Assembly: GCF_019703515.2 (NCBI RefSeq)
Contig: NC_059347.1
Location: forward strand, 20,482,001 to 20,546,000
Direction: 5' to 3'
Source of the DNA: Myxocyprinus asiaticus
Lineage: Eukaryota > Chordata > Actinopteri > Cypriniformes > Catostomidae
Length of the DNA stretch: 64,000 nucleotides
Below the pieces are notes generated by a model, which had not been told where the DNA came from, searched no databases, and saw only the letters and a program-made list of their open reading frames with translations. The position numbers were made by a program, and so were the translations under genes. This document shows, one piece after another, positions 1 to 10,700 of this stretch; within the stretch, counting starts at the first letter, position 1, and every line of letters begins with the position of its first letter.

Positions 1-1256
1 GAGTGATAACATGAACAAATTGTTGAGTTTGAACTGATTCAAATAATGAATTACCAATTCTAAAGCCATTTTTTTACTACTGAAATTAAATCAGCAGATG
101 TAGCAAATTTAAGTGTATTAATCAGCGCCTTATAAGCACTAAATCAGTATGCCTCTCATAACTTATATGCACATGTGAATGAAGTGTGCTTTCACGTGAA
201 CCGCAGCAGCGCACGTCAACATGCTCCAGAGATGAGCTCACCAGAGCTCTGGGACAGCGCAGAGCCAAACTTGCATGATTCACTCGGCTTCACTTGATAT
301 CGGGGTGGCTGGCGGAGACCACAAAACCTATGTGACCCACTTGATTTCTACTGAGAATCTACTGAAGACAAAACTCTCAAACTGCTAGACAGCCCTGACA
401 TTAAACAGCACTGATGAGGTAAAGAGACAACAGTGTGCCAGGCATCAACATCGATTACAAGGTTTTCAAAATACACATCATCACACACTAAAATGTTTTT
501 AATGCAGTAACACTAACTAGTAACTGGTTTAGATGCATATTAAATTGATTAGGGTGAATCTATAACACTTCATTTTTATTGTTAATAATTATTCCCTCAT
601 CATTCACTCACCTTTATCTTGATCCAGATTGGTAGGACTTTCTTTCTTCCATGAATGGAAAAAAGATTCAAGTATTTTGTCATTTATGGAAAAAGGTGCA
701 ATAAAAGTGAATGTTGACTGAGTTTAATCTACCTAACATCTCCTTTTGAGCTCCATGAAATTATTAACTGTGAAAGTTGTACTTAAAGGTTTCTAAATGT
801 GTTTATGCTATTAGTTTTTTCATGACAAATACTATAGTTTATTTTTAAGAAAGACTATCAACCTTAGGCTAACCACAGTAATGTTGAGCCATCATTGTCT
901 GGTTGTGGTCTTATTACAAATGTCACTGTTAAACAAAGAACAATGGTAAACTTTCATGAAGGCAAGTAGAATGGTTAAAGGGGTTTAATAGGATTCAAAT
1001 CTGGATTTCCATGGACAAATGGACAGATTATTGACAGTTTGTTACTATAATATTGATACTTTTAACCATTTTTGGTGGCAAAAATGGGGATTTTGGCTAG
1101 TGAAAATGCTGAGTGGCTAGTGACTTTGGAAAACCACAAGCCACAGTGACCTGTGAGCCAAACAGTTAAAGTCAAGCCCTGTAAAAGCTGATGTATGTAA
1201 CTTTTTCAGTGTTCAAATACTTTTTCCTATCCAAGCTTAATATGCAGCGACAACTA
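1..1256. other. intron 4 sequence without recognised features
   Basis: AT-rich intronic sequence of notch1. Around 590-720 there are short phrases (ATCATTCACTCACC, ACTTTCTTTCTTCCATG) that look like a decayed piece of the TTAA-flanked MITE family seen elsewhere in the window. I see no coding potential. Confidence 0.4.
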
Positions 1257-2071
1257 CACTGCCTGGCCAAAAAAGAAAGTCACCGTTTGGATTTAAATAA
1301 GCAGATACTTAACTCTAACTAACCCTAACTGATGCAGTGTGTAGCTTCTCATTTCTTAAACAACCATGTCGGAAGACGTATCCCATGGTTGTAGAAAAGA
1401 TGTTTCAGAAGGGTTAAATTATTGGCCTGCATCAAGCAAAGAAAACAACTAAGGAGATTGCTGAAATCACTGGAATAGGGTTAAGAACTGTCCAATGCAT
1501 TATTAAAACTGGAAGGATAGTGTTGAACCGTCAGCTTCGCGGAAGAATTGTGATCGGAAAATAATCTTGAATGACTGTGACTGGAGATCACTAAAAGTCT
1601 TGAAGTCACATCGTAAAAACAAAAACCAACAGTAGAACTCACGGCTATGTTTAATAGTGAAAGTAAGAGCATTTCCACACGCACAATGTGATGAGAACTT
1701 ACAGGATTGGGACTAAACAACTGTGTGGCCACAAGAAAGCCACTTGTTAGTGAGGCTAATTGGAAAAAAACAACTTCAATTTGCTAGGGAGCATAAAGAT
1801 TGGACTGTGGAGCAATGGAAAAAGGTCATGTGATCTGATGAGTCCAGATTTACTCTATTAGTGGTTTGACTCACCCATCATCAATACAAGATCTCTGCCA
1901 AAAATTAATGCAACTCTGGACGGAAATAAATGTTGTGACGTTGCACAAGGTTGTCGAAAAAATGCTACAATGAATGTGCGCTGTTATCAAAGCTAAAGGC
2001 TAATATTAGACTAAATAGAACTAAATATTAGAGTATGCAACTTTTTTTTTTTTTTTTTTGGCCAGGCAGTG
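1257..2071 (+). mobile_element. Tc1-like element, internally deleted and decayed
   Basis: The left end CACTGCCTGGCCAAAAAA follows TA (1255-1256), and the right end TTTTTTGGCCAGGCAGTG closes at 2071, giving a short terminal inverted repeat. Between them are remnants of a plus-strand Tc1 transposase. A helix-turn-helix segment (about 1420-1560, EIAEITGIGLRTVQCII in frame) and a DDE-domain start (about 1790-1850, including a D-E-S-R catalytic-Asp context) are followed directly by C-terminal sequence (about 1870-2000). The middle of the gene, with the other catalytic residues, is missing. Stops and frameshifts break what remains. At about 815 bp it is half the usual 1.6 kb. Confidence 0.75.
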
Positions 2072-2465
2072 TTATTAGTAAGCCATTCATAGGTTAATTT
2101 TCTTGAAAACTGTAAGCACTGTCATTCTGTGGCACTTTGAAAATGTCTCTATTTGCTTAGAGCGACCCGCTTAGACTCGTCCCAACAATGTTACTCAACC
2201 AATGGCGTGAGTTGGGGGCAGGACTATCTCTTTGTTTGACCAACGGCAGACAGGGTGCGTATTCAGAAAGCTGTTTTGAAAACAACGCTTATTTTTGCAA
2301 TTCCATTTGGTGGCGCTAGTGGCGCAGAAATTACATCAGCTTTAATATTAATATATTTAATATAAATAATATTGGTTTAAATAAATAAAAACAGTATAAT
2401 TTTTTTAATCAAAATTAAATATCAATTTTATATTTCCAAACATTCCTTTTGCAAATAGAAAAGAA

Positions 2466-2840
2466 CAGAATTTGAAAAAGGAGTCCTGCAAACAGAGCCC
2501 GGATCTCAAAATTATTGAGTCAGTCTGGGATTACATGAAGACACTGTACAGAAGCAACTGGGACAGCCTAAATACATAGAGGAACTGTGGCAAGTTTTCC
2601 AAGATGCTTGGGACCACCTATCTGCCAACAACTACAACAAAAACTGTGCTCAAGTGTACCTAGGAGAATTGGTGCTGTTTTAAAGGCATAGGGTGGTCAC
2701 ACCAAATATTGGTTTATTTTATTTTTTTATGTTTACTGCACCTTGTATGAAGTTAATTGATAGATAAAAATAATTGGAATAATTATTTTAAAACATCCTC
2801 ACTATACATTTTTCACAACTGCCTAAAACCTTTTCATCGT
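2466..2840 (+). mobile_element. Tc1-like transposase 3' fragment
   Basis: Reading plus-strand frames gives a recognisable transposase C-terminus: SPDLKIIESVWDYMK near 2500-2540 (the D-L-N-x-I-E motif that carries the catalytic Glu), then GQPKYIEELWQ and AWDHLSANN, ending before GGHTKYW near 2690-2710. The tail with CTGCCTAAAACCTTTT near 2820 resembles the start of a terminal repeat. The 5' part of the element is absent, and frameshifts are present. This is a different Tc1 family from the copy at 1257-2071. The intervening 2072-2465 is AT-rich and unremarkable. Confidence 0.65.
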
Positions 2841-3080
2841 TTTATATATACATACAGTATACAGATAATGTAGATTCATCTGTGGTAGAAAAAGATATAA
2901 TTGTTTGCTTTATTTCCAATAAAATCAAATCATGAACTCCTGTTCATAAAATACAGACATAAATATCATACTTTTTTATCAGTATCAGAAAGGCACTTTG
3001 CTAGTTTACGATAAGCTTGACATGAGTTAAGACAACAGTGCTGTATAATGAATGGAAATAAAGAAAATAAAAAAACCTAC

Positions 3081-3419
3081 CTGGCAAACAGGAGCACTCA
3101 TAGCTCGTCTCTCCCTTCTGTACGCAGGTACCCCCGTGAAAGCAAGGTGAGGGGTTACAAGGCTGATAGAGGGTCTCGCAATGTTTCCCTGTGTACTCTG
3201 CAGGACAGTTGCAGCGATAGCTGCCCACCTCATTCTCACACACGCCACCGTTCTTGCAAGGCGAGGGATTCTGAGCGCACTCGTTGACGTCTTGTTTGCA
3301 AGTCTGGCCTGAGAAGAAGGGCGTGCAGTGGCAGATATAGTCTGAATCAAAGGGACTGCACTGACCGCCGTTGGCACAAGGATTTGAGGCACAAGGATCA
3401 GCTTGCTGGCAGTTTTTAC
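3081..3419 (-). CDS. notch1b: notch1 exon 4: end of EGF 3, EGF 4, EGF 5, start of EGF 6
   Basis: This 339-bp exon is bounded by acceptor CACTAG and donor GTAGGT (3075-3080). The length agrees with what I recall for exon 4 of vertebrate Notch1. It encodes the end of EGF 3 (K-N-C), EGF 4 (QQADPCASNPCANGGQC to FFSGQTC), the calcium-binding EGF 5 (DVNECAQNPSPCKNGGVC, then ENEVGSYRC) and the start of EGF 6 (YQPCNPSPCFHGGTC to CSCLPG). The D-V-N-E-C plus N-E-V-G-S-Y pattern is the cbEGF signature. EGF 5 has Val where the O-fucose Ser/Thr would sit. The last codon is split; later exons lie beyond position 1, so only about 245 residues of a receptor usually near 2,500 residues are present. Confidence 0.93.
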
Positions 3420-3514
3420 CTAGTGATGAAGATAATTTTCAAAATATGCAAAACTATGTATTTTCAAAATTGACTCGTTGTGGGTTGTCTGACTGACTAG
3501 TCAACTAGTTGGTC

Positions 3515-3788
3515 TTAAAGGGTTATTTCACCCAAAAATTTAAATTCTCATTTACTCACCCTCATGTCATTCCAAACCTGTATGGCTTATTTTCCTCCAT
3601 GGAACATGAGAAATTTTGAAGAATTTCGACACTGACACTTTTTTCCATACAATGACAGTGAATGGGGACTGAGGTTGACAGTTTCCAACATTCTGTCTAA
3701 CATCTAAGTAAGTCATATGGGTTTGGAACAACATGAGCGTGAGTAAATGATGACATAATTTTTATTTTTGGGTGAACTAGCCCTTTAA
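3515..3788. mobile_element. palindromic TTAA-type MITE
   Basis: The left end reads AAGGGTTATTTCACCCAAAAA after TTAA, followed by TTTACTCACCCTCATG. The right half is its inverted complement and ends GGTGAACTAGCCC before TTTAA. The element is about 275 bp and largely self-complementary, with no coding capacity. It lies in notch1 intron 3. This is one member of a very abundant family in the window. Confidence 0.75.
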
Positions 3789-3826
3789 AAAAGTCTTGTA
3801 TTATTAGGATGGTCTTTTGTCTACTG

Positions 3827-4448
3827 TAGTGGTTCCCAAACTTTTTACAGTGGTGTACCCATCCAAACATTCAACATCATTTTGCATACCCCCTCTCTAA
3901 CGCAGATAACATTCACACAAGGTATTTTGAAAATACTGTATGTATATTTAACACAATTAACTTTGTAAAATATTCCCTTAATTCAAGCATTTCATATTTG
4001 TACATGTTTTGTACATGTTATATTTATCATATACATACTGAATAAATGGCTTATCAATTACTGAGATGGGTGTGCTAGATATGACATAACTGCATAACTT
4101 GCGAACTACCCCCTGGGCTGGCAAAAAAAAAAGATACTTAAATCACGTATGTTGCTCTCTCATTCACGACGGATGAGTAGATGCATTTTTTTAAACTCCA
4201 GAAAGATAGGGTTATTTCATTGCATGTTGTTTATCTGACCTTTATGACAAGGCCATTTTGGTGTTTCTACACTTGAGGGCGCACACAATTCTTTTTTTGC
4301 CAGTGAGAAATACATGATCTTGGTTTGAATGCTATTTTATACTGGGATGAAATTAAAAAAACAGTAAATTTCAGAATTTTGTTTGCGTACCCCCAACGTC
4401 ACCTCATGTACCCCCAGGGGTACGCGTACCCCAGTTTAGGAAACATTG
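3827..4448. mobile_element. non-autonomous hAT-like element with perfect 8-bp TSD
   Basis: The 622-bp element begins TAGTGGTTCCCAAACT and ends in the inverted counterpart AGTTTAGGAAACATTG. It is flanked on both sides by GTCTACTG (3819-3826 and 4449-4456), a perfect 8-bp target-site duplication characteristic of the hAT superfamily. The interior is rich in GTACCCC phrases near both ends and has no transposase. It sits in notch1 intron 3. The remainder of the intron, 4457-5117, shows nothing I recognise. Confidence 0.85.
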
Positions 4449-5117
4449 GTCTACTGGATATCCATTAGACATACTTCTTAATAGTCGATCATATAGGATG
4501 CACTCTTGCATTCAAAAAAGCTGGACTGAGCACAACAGAATGGGACAAAATGGAGGGGTCTCAAGATGCATTTTTAAAAGTTGATCCATTTTTTACTTGA
4601 CACACCATCTTAGAAATGCAATGCTCATGACATGAGACACTGAAAAAAACAGCAAAACACAACGGTCAAAGATATCTACATGTGTATGCAGACCAACAAT
4701 TAACAAATATTTGAAGTCAGAGTGTGATTGTAATTTGATTTGTTACAAAAATACTTCTTTGAGGTCTGTAGCTGATGAATTTAGAGATGCAATTTCTCAG
4801 AGAGGGTTTCACAGTTACTGTTAGTACACTAAAAACTAGGAGTTTTATTTCTAATTGCATCCCCATAAAAGTAACGATTTAAATCATTAAAGCTTTAAAA
4901 AGAGAAAAAACACCCTAGTGGTCCTTACAAATATTCTTCCAATCAATTAGTTGACCATTATGACCCATCACTGGTCAGAATATGCTTTTCTCTGTTTGGT
5001 TTTTAGATGTTTGGAGTTTGAGAATGATAATTTGTATTGTTACAGTTTTCTTTCATGCTTTTCAATTCAATCATTTTAATCATTTTAAAAACCTTAAAAT
5101 TTGCCGTGGATTCTTAC

Positions 5118-5380
5118 CTGACCAGCCAGGTGGGCATTTACACTTGTAATTGTGGATGCTGGTGAGTTCACAGGTGCCTCCATTTCGGCACGGGTTGCTA
5201 AGGCACACATTATCTGTTGGAGTGAGGCACAGTCGGTCCATGTAGCCCAAGTGGCAGTGGCAGACAAAGTTCACCTTGTTGACTTGAGTAATCAAATTGC
5301 ACACTCCTCCATTTCTGCATGGCTGTTGGAAGCAAGGGTTGCGGAACTGGCACGCTGACCCGGCAAACATCTCCAGACAC
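5118..5380 (-). CDS. notch1b: notch1 exon 3: end of EGF 1, EGF 2 and most of EGF 3
   Basis: This 263-bp exon has an acceptor CCGCAG (5381-5386) and donor GTAAGAA (5111-5117). From memory the mammalian NOTCH1 exon 3 is of nearly the same size. It completes EGF 1 (C-K-C-L-E-M-F-A-G-S-A-C), encodes EGF 2 (NPCFQQPCRNGGVC to CHLGYMDRLC) and most of EGF 3 (NVCLSNPCRNGGTC to CKCPPGWSG). The stretch CLTP.DN.CL.NPCRNGGTC is strongly Notch1-like. EGF 3 keeps both the O-glucose (C-L-S-N-P-C) and O-fucose (C-R-N-G-G-T-C) motifs. EGF 2 has neither (CFQQPC and CRNGGVC). The exon ends one base into a Gly codon, completed by GT of exon 4. Confidence 0.93.
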
Positions 5381-6540
5381 CTGCGGAGTGGAAAGCAACC
5401 ACAGCATAATTAGTATATACTGCACTCTGTATAAATAGTAATAAGGCCACATTCATTGGCTAGTTTTAGCATAAAACTGGATAAAATATCAACATAAATG
5501 GTGGTAATTGGGCTATGCTGAGAATTGTTTTAGACTAGGTTCTATTTGTGTATTTAAATGGAGAAGTCCAAACAGTTTGTTGTAAAAAGAAACTGTAGAA
5601 TACTGAGAGTCCAGGACATTAGTTGGTAGGTTCTCACTTCAGTTTCACCCTAATATGAATAAAAGTGAGGAACCACAAAATCGTTTTTTAACCAAGTATC
5701 TCTTAACAGACAGTATGTAGAAATGGGCCACCCAAAATGACTCACATTAAAAGCAAGAGTGGTCTTGGACATATTTTACACTGACATTTATCAGCACTGA
5801 TGCCAGGCTAATCACACTGAATCTGGCCACAGGAGGTTGAAAGTTCTGCTGCTGTAACTGGTCTGTGCTTACTGAAATTCAAATCACTGCCCCAGTGGCC
5901 GAAGCTGGAAGTGGTATTGAAGTGAAATGTCCACAGGGTGGTGCCAAAAGCAGAACCTGTGTCTCAGATATTGATCCACGGGGAAAAGTGAACACGTTTG
6001 AATTGATGCAGAAACGTCTGAAAATGTCTTAATTATTCGGTAGAATGGGGTCAATTTCAGGTTACATGAACGTTTAGGTTACATGTCGATTTCAGATGTG
6101 ATCATGTTGTGAATGAAACTTCATGATGAAGCTAAATTTTTTCTTTACCGATGATGCCATTGTAGAAATACCCTCTTTGCACGTGCATCTGTCACCCACG
6201 ATTGATTTATTCCGTGATCAGAAGTGTTGAAAAATAGGGAGGGTTGCTGAGATAATACTAGTGAGTTGCTACTGTGAGTAGTATTTGTTTGCGTTATGAG
6301 ATCTCAACATGGTGTCCACCATGAGTAGGGACAACGCTTATTTAAAATAAAAAAGCCTTTTCTAGACCACTGATATGGAGTCTCTTGCAAGAGTACATAA
6401 CTGTAAACACTGTCAAATGTTCTCCTCATTTCATCAGATGTAAAACCTTTGAAAAGTGGGAAATTACATGACAGGCCAATGAACTGGAAGTTGAACTATT
6501 ATACAGTATAATGTATACTTGAGAAATATACACATGCACA
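5381..6540. other. intron 2 sequence without recognised features
   Basis: Start of the 26.6-kb notch1 intron 2. I see no coding exons, terminal repeats or strong motif clusters here. Confidence 0.4.
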
Positions 6541-6542
6541 TA

Positions 6543-8113
6543 CAGGTGCATCTCAATAAATTAGAATGTCGTGGAAAAGTTCATTTATTTCAGTAATTCA
6601 ACTCAAATTGTGAAACTCATGTATTAAATAAATTCAGTGCACACAGACTGAAGTAGTTTAAGTCTTTGGTTCTTTTAATTGTGATGATTTTGGCTCACAT
6701 TTAACAAAAACCCACCAATTCACTATCTCAAAAAATTAGAATATGGTGACATGCCAATCAGCTAATCAGCTCAAAACACCTGCAAAGGTTTCCTGAGCCT
6801 TTAAAATGGTCTCTCAGTTTGGTTCACTAGGCTACACAATCATGGGGAAGACTGCTGATCTGACAGTTGTCCAGAAGACAATCATTGACACCCTTCACAA
6901 GGAGGGTAAGCCACAAACATTCATTGCCAAAAAAGCTGGCTGTTCACAGAGTGCTGTATCCAAGCATGTTAACAGAAAGTTGAGTGGAAGGAAAAAGTGT
7001 GGAAGAAAAAGATGCACAACCAACCAAGAGAACCGCAGCCTTATGAGGACTGTCAAGCAAAATCGATTCAAGAATTTGGGTGAACTTCACAAGGAATGGA
7101 CTGAGGCTGGGGTCAAGGCATCAAGAGCCACCACACACAGACGTGTCAAGGAATTTGGCTACAGTTGTCGTATTCCTCTTGTTAAGCCACTCCTGAACCA
7201 CAGACAATGTCAGAGGCGTCTTACCTGGCTAAGGAGAAGAAGAACTGGACTGTTGCCTAGTGGTCCAAAGTCCTCTTTTCAGATGTGAGCAAGTTTTGTA
7301 TTTCATTTCGAAACCAAGGTCCTAGAGTCTGGAGGAAGAGTATGAGAAGCTCATAGCCCAAGTTGCTTGAAGTCCAGTGTTAAGTTTCCACAGTCTGTGA
7401 TGATTTGGGGTGCAATGTCATCTGCTGGTGTTGGTCCATTGTGTTTTTTGAAAACCAAAGTCACTGCACCCGTTTACCAAGAAAGTTTGGAGCACTTCAT
7501 GCTTCCTTCTGCTGACCAGCTTTTTAAAGATGCTGATTTCATTTTCCAGCAGGATTTGGCACTTGCCCACACTGCCAAAAGCACCAAAAGTTGGTTAAAT
7601 GACCATGGTGTTGGTGTGCTTGACTGGCCAGCAAACTCACCAGACCTGAACCCCATAGAGAATCTATGGGGTATTGTCAAGAGGAAAATGAGAAACAAGA
7701 GACCAAAAAATGCGGATGAGCTGAAGGCCACTGTCAAAGAAACCTGGGCTACCATACCACCTCAGCAGTGCCACAAACTGATCACCTCCATGCCACGCCG
7801 AATTGAGGCAGTAATTAAAGCAAAAGGAGCCCCTACCAAGTATTGAGTACATATACAGTAAATGAACATACTTTCCAGAAGGCCAACAATTCACTAAAAA
7901 TGTCTTATGATGTATTCTAATTTTTTGAGATAGTGAATTGGTGGGTTTTTGTTAAATGTGAGCCAAAATCATCACAATTAAAAGAACCAAAGACTTAAAC
8001 TACTTCAGTCTGTGTGCACTGAATTTATTTAATACACGAGTTTCACAATTTGAGTTGAATTACTGAAATAAATGAACTTTTCCACGACATTCTAATTTAT
8101 TGAGATGCACCTG
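6543..8113 (+). mobile_element. Tc1/mariner element with long, nearly identical inverted repeats
   Basis: The element is 1,571 bp, flanked by TA (6541-6542 and 8114-8115). Terminal inverted repeats of about 200 bp (6543 to about 6745 and about 7912 to 8113) begin CAGGTGCATCTCAATAAATT and agree at nearly every base that I compared. Each arm has an outer and an inner copy of an AAATTAGAAT motif, as in IR/DR-type Tc1 elements. The interior is a broken transposase gene on the plus strand. It lies antisense to notch1, in intron 2. Confidence 0.92.
6842..7846 (+). pseudogene. Tc1-like DDE transposase, frameshifted and with internal stops
   Basis: The probable ancestral start is the ATG at 6842 (MGKTADLTVVQ); an in-frame ATG lies upstream at 6806. 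The first part, to 7288, encodes the paired-type helix-turn-helix DNA-binding region (AKKAGCSQSAVSKHVNRKL) and an AT-hook-like GRKKCGRKR stretch. Frame is lost near 7225, and in the original frame a TAG interrupts near 7257. The first catalytic Asp context survives around 7279 as S-D-V-S-K, with Glu changed to Val. A second open part (7367-7846) has MIWGAMSS, the second Asp in FQQDLALAHTAKS, the Glu in SPDLNPIENLWG (DD34E type) and the C-terminus KAKGAPTKY. Length would be near 340 residues. It cannot make active protein. Confidence 0.88.
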
Positions 8114-8195
8114 TACACAATCTAAATGTGTACAAACAAGCACAGTTGAGTATCCAATGTGGTTGATTGTGCAATTTACTAAAATACTTGAACGT

Positions 8196-8356
8196 TTAAA
8201 AGCTTAATGGAATAATTCAACCAAAAATGAAAATTCTCTCATTTTTATCTCATCTTCTCATCTAAAAATCTTTGTTTGTGTCCTTTGTGTCATGGCCTGA
8301 GGGTGAGTAAATGATGAGAATTTTCATTTTTGGGTGAACTACTCCTTAAGTAAAGA
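8196..8356. mobile_element. short palindromic MITE copy
   Basis: The left end GGAATAATTCAACCAAAAATG follows TTAAT. The right end reads GAGAATTTTCATTTTTGGGTGAACTACTCC before TTAAG. It is an internally deleted, diverged member of the TTAA MITE family, with no coding capacity. Confidence 0.6.
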
Positions 8357-8383
8357 AAATGATGCTTCTTTTATGAACATTTA

Positions 8384-8674
8384 AAGGGACAGTTCACTTA
8401 AAAATTAAAACTGTGTCATTTACTCACCCTCATGTTGTTCCAAATCTGTAATGACTTTCTTTCTTCCATGGAAAAATACATTTTTAGACAGAATGACAGC
8501 CTCAGTTACCATCCATTTTATTGCATATTTCTTTCATGCTATGAAAGTAAATGGTGACTGAACCTGCCATTCTGCCAAATATCTTTTGCATTTTTTTATG
8601 TTTATGAATTTGAAACAACATTAGGGTAAATAAATGATAATAGAATTTTCCTTTTTGGGTGAACTTGTCCTTTA
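8384..8674. mobile_element. palindromic TTAA-type MITE
   Basis: The left end AGGGACAGTTCACTTAAAAAT follows TTTAA, then TTTACTCACCCTCATG. The right end TTTTTGGGTGAACTTGTCCT precedes TTAATG. The two halves are inverted complements. It has no coding capacity. Confidence 0.7.
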
Positions 8675-8676
8675 AT

Positions 8677-9480
8677 GTTCCCTCTCAGATATGAATATTA
8701 CTCACAGGTCTAATCCAGTTTCAAACAGACCCATGAAAAGCAGCCATCTATTAACAGCTCTTAGGAGAAAATTTGAGCACATCAGCCTTTCTGAATGAAT
8801 ATGAATTCATTCACTCACAGGACAAGGCAATGTCTACAAGGGTCTTTGAACCCAGGACTAACATTATCAGGACTTCAAAGCTGTCTTCCAACATCTCAAT
8901 GTATGCTATTCTTCTACAGTTGAGGCTCCCAGCAGCATCAATCAGGACTTTGGGAATACAGAGCCGGCACAGCGAAAACTTTGTAAAAGAGCCATACAGA
9001 CTTCATGACAGGTCTGTCCTGGGTTGGTTTGAAAGTAGTATTTTTCCGACTTTACTCAGCGACACAAAAGAGGCCCTCCCCCGACATGACTATGCTGAAA
9101 TAACCTTTTGCAAAAAGCTAAAGCCATCCAGAGCCTCCTTAATACCTAAGCATTTTTTGGCCTCGGGGGGCAGCACAAGTATCTCAACACATTTCCAGTG
9201 CTCTGTTGTCTGATCCAAACAGGGCCCCCCTTGGCGAGGTGGGTGTTTTTACTGTGTCTCTCCCAGGATTAGGATGGCCAATAACTTCAACCAGGAAAAG
9301 AAAACACAGGGGGACTGAGAACCAGGCACGACAAAACCATTAAGTGCACAGTGGGAACTCCACTGCTGCCCACAATGCTACCTTTCCTCTCATTGTCCCA
9401 TGGCCTCTCTGACACTTTTTGGAGGCTAGTTTATGATTTTGCAAAACTAAACAAACTGCACAAACCTCTTACATTTCAAC
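8677..9480. promoter_or_regulatory. repeat-free block in intron 2, possible regulatory element
   Basis: This stretch lacks any of the repeat families around it and has even base composition. It contains CAGTGGGAACTCC at about 9349, with a GTGGGAA core (9351-9357) matching the CSL/RBPJ site, plus CCCATGG and several CTGCTG/CAGCAG phrases. A 146-codon open frame (8773-9213, opening with TTG) runs through it but I judge it fortuitous. Enhancer function is inference from lack of repeats, location in Notch1 intron 2 and one motif. Confidence 0.25.
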
Positions 9481-10700
9481 AGCACAACAACAAATACTCT
9501 CAAGTTACATAAGTGTTATGACTCTTGATGTGTTAGGAGCTTCTTTGTAGTATACAGAACATAATGAAACCATCAAAAATGACCAAAATAATTTACCAAG
9601 AAATTAAATTAAATTAGCTTGTTCTTTAAGGAGTCATATGATAATTTTTTCATCATTTAAATTGCAACAAAATCTTTTGTAATGTATTTTTAAGGTCATT
9701 TTCCACTCTTCAAATGTGAAATCAGAAACAGCACTCCACTCCTCTTACACACGTGCTGTGACTGGCTGCTGGACCCAGAATACTTTTTAACTGCCCTGTA
9801 CCTCAATAACAGCCTCTTTCAAAACATTACATTGCTTTACATTGATTCATGAAGCAATCTGTGCTGAAATGTGCCACATAAATGTCAGAAATGATTAAGG
9901 TCCTTGTTAAAAATGACCTCAGCCACTCATTTCTAACACTGGGATTTTTCAGAAGGATGTGCAGAGTGGCAGGAGATTCACACAGCTAAGACCAGCACAA
10001 AGTTGGTCAGACGTACCCACATTTTACTTATGTTGTAAGTTCTTGTTTAGGATTAATGCTGCGTTCCATTCGAAGTCAGATGTAGGATACATGTCCGATC
10101 TCCAACCATAAAGCCATTACATTGCCCAATGCTTTTGTTAGCATAGCATGTGTTCGAATCTCACCAGAGATGTTTCCTAGCAACCAAACTGTGGGGGATA
10201 AATGAAGCTATGCATTTGTTCTACAGGTGTACAATTAATCAAAAGAGTGTAGTTTACCATATTTTACTCACCTCTCTTTGCAAACGATGGCTAAACACGT
10301 TTTATTATCATGTAATGTAGGAACTTTAACTTAATGATGCTTTTTTATTGGCTTAAAAGTGAATGTTTATCAAAAATGTTATACATCTCCCTGTGTACCG
10401 ACATGTTTGTATTAAGTCATGCACCTGCATCTTAAGTTTCCAAGATGAAAGTCCGACTTAAAAGCGGTATTCTATTACACCTTTCCAAATAGGAAGTTGG
10501 AAATTTTGCCTTTCCGCAGACTGCAGCGTAGTATCCCTCCTATATAGAAGTTTCTTGCCAAGTTTGCTTTGAATTCTAAAAGTTAGAGTATGTTTTCATA
10601 GTACATCAAGCTCTTTTATCTCAAAAAGATCAATCAAGACTTAATTCCTCATGAAATGACCCCTATAAGAACTGTTATATCTGAGATCTGATGTAGAAGA
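9481..10700. other. intron 2 sequence, possible old repeat
   Basis: No genes. The segment from about 10058 (TGCTGCGTTCCATTCGAAGT) to about 10505 has the look of a dispersed non-coding repeat, but I cannot define its ends. The rest shows nothing I recognise. Confidence 0.3.

Noticed and set aside
3048..3392. Open frames on the plus strand and in a second minus frame overlapping notch1 exon 4
   Set aside because: They are shadows of the EGF-coding exon, whose splice sites and phase fit the other frame.
8773..9213. 146-codon plus-strand open frame in notch1 intron 2
   Set aside because: It opens with TTG rather than ATG, has no recognisable domain, and no splice sites or start context were found. 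I treat the segment as possible regulatory DNA instead.
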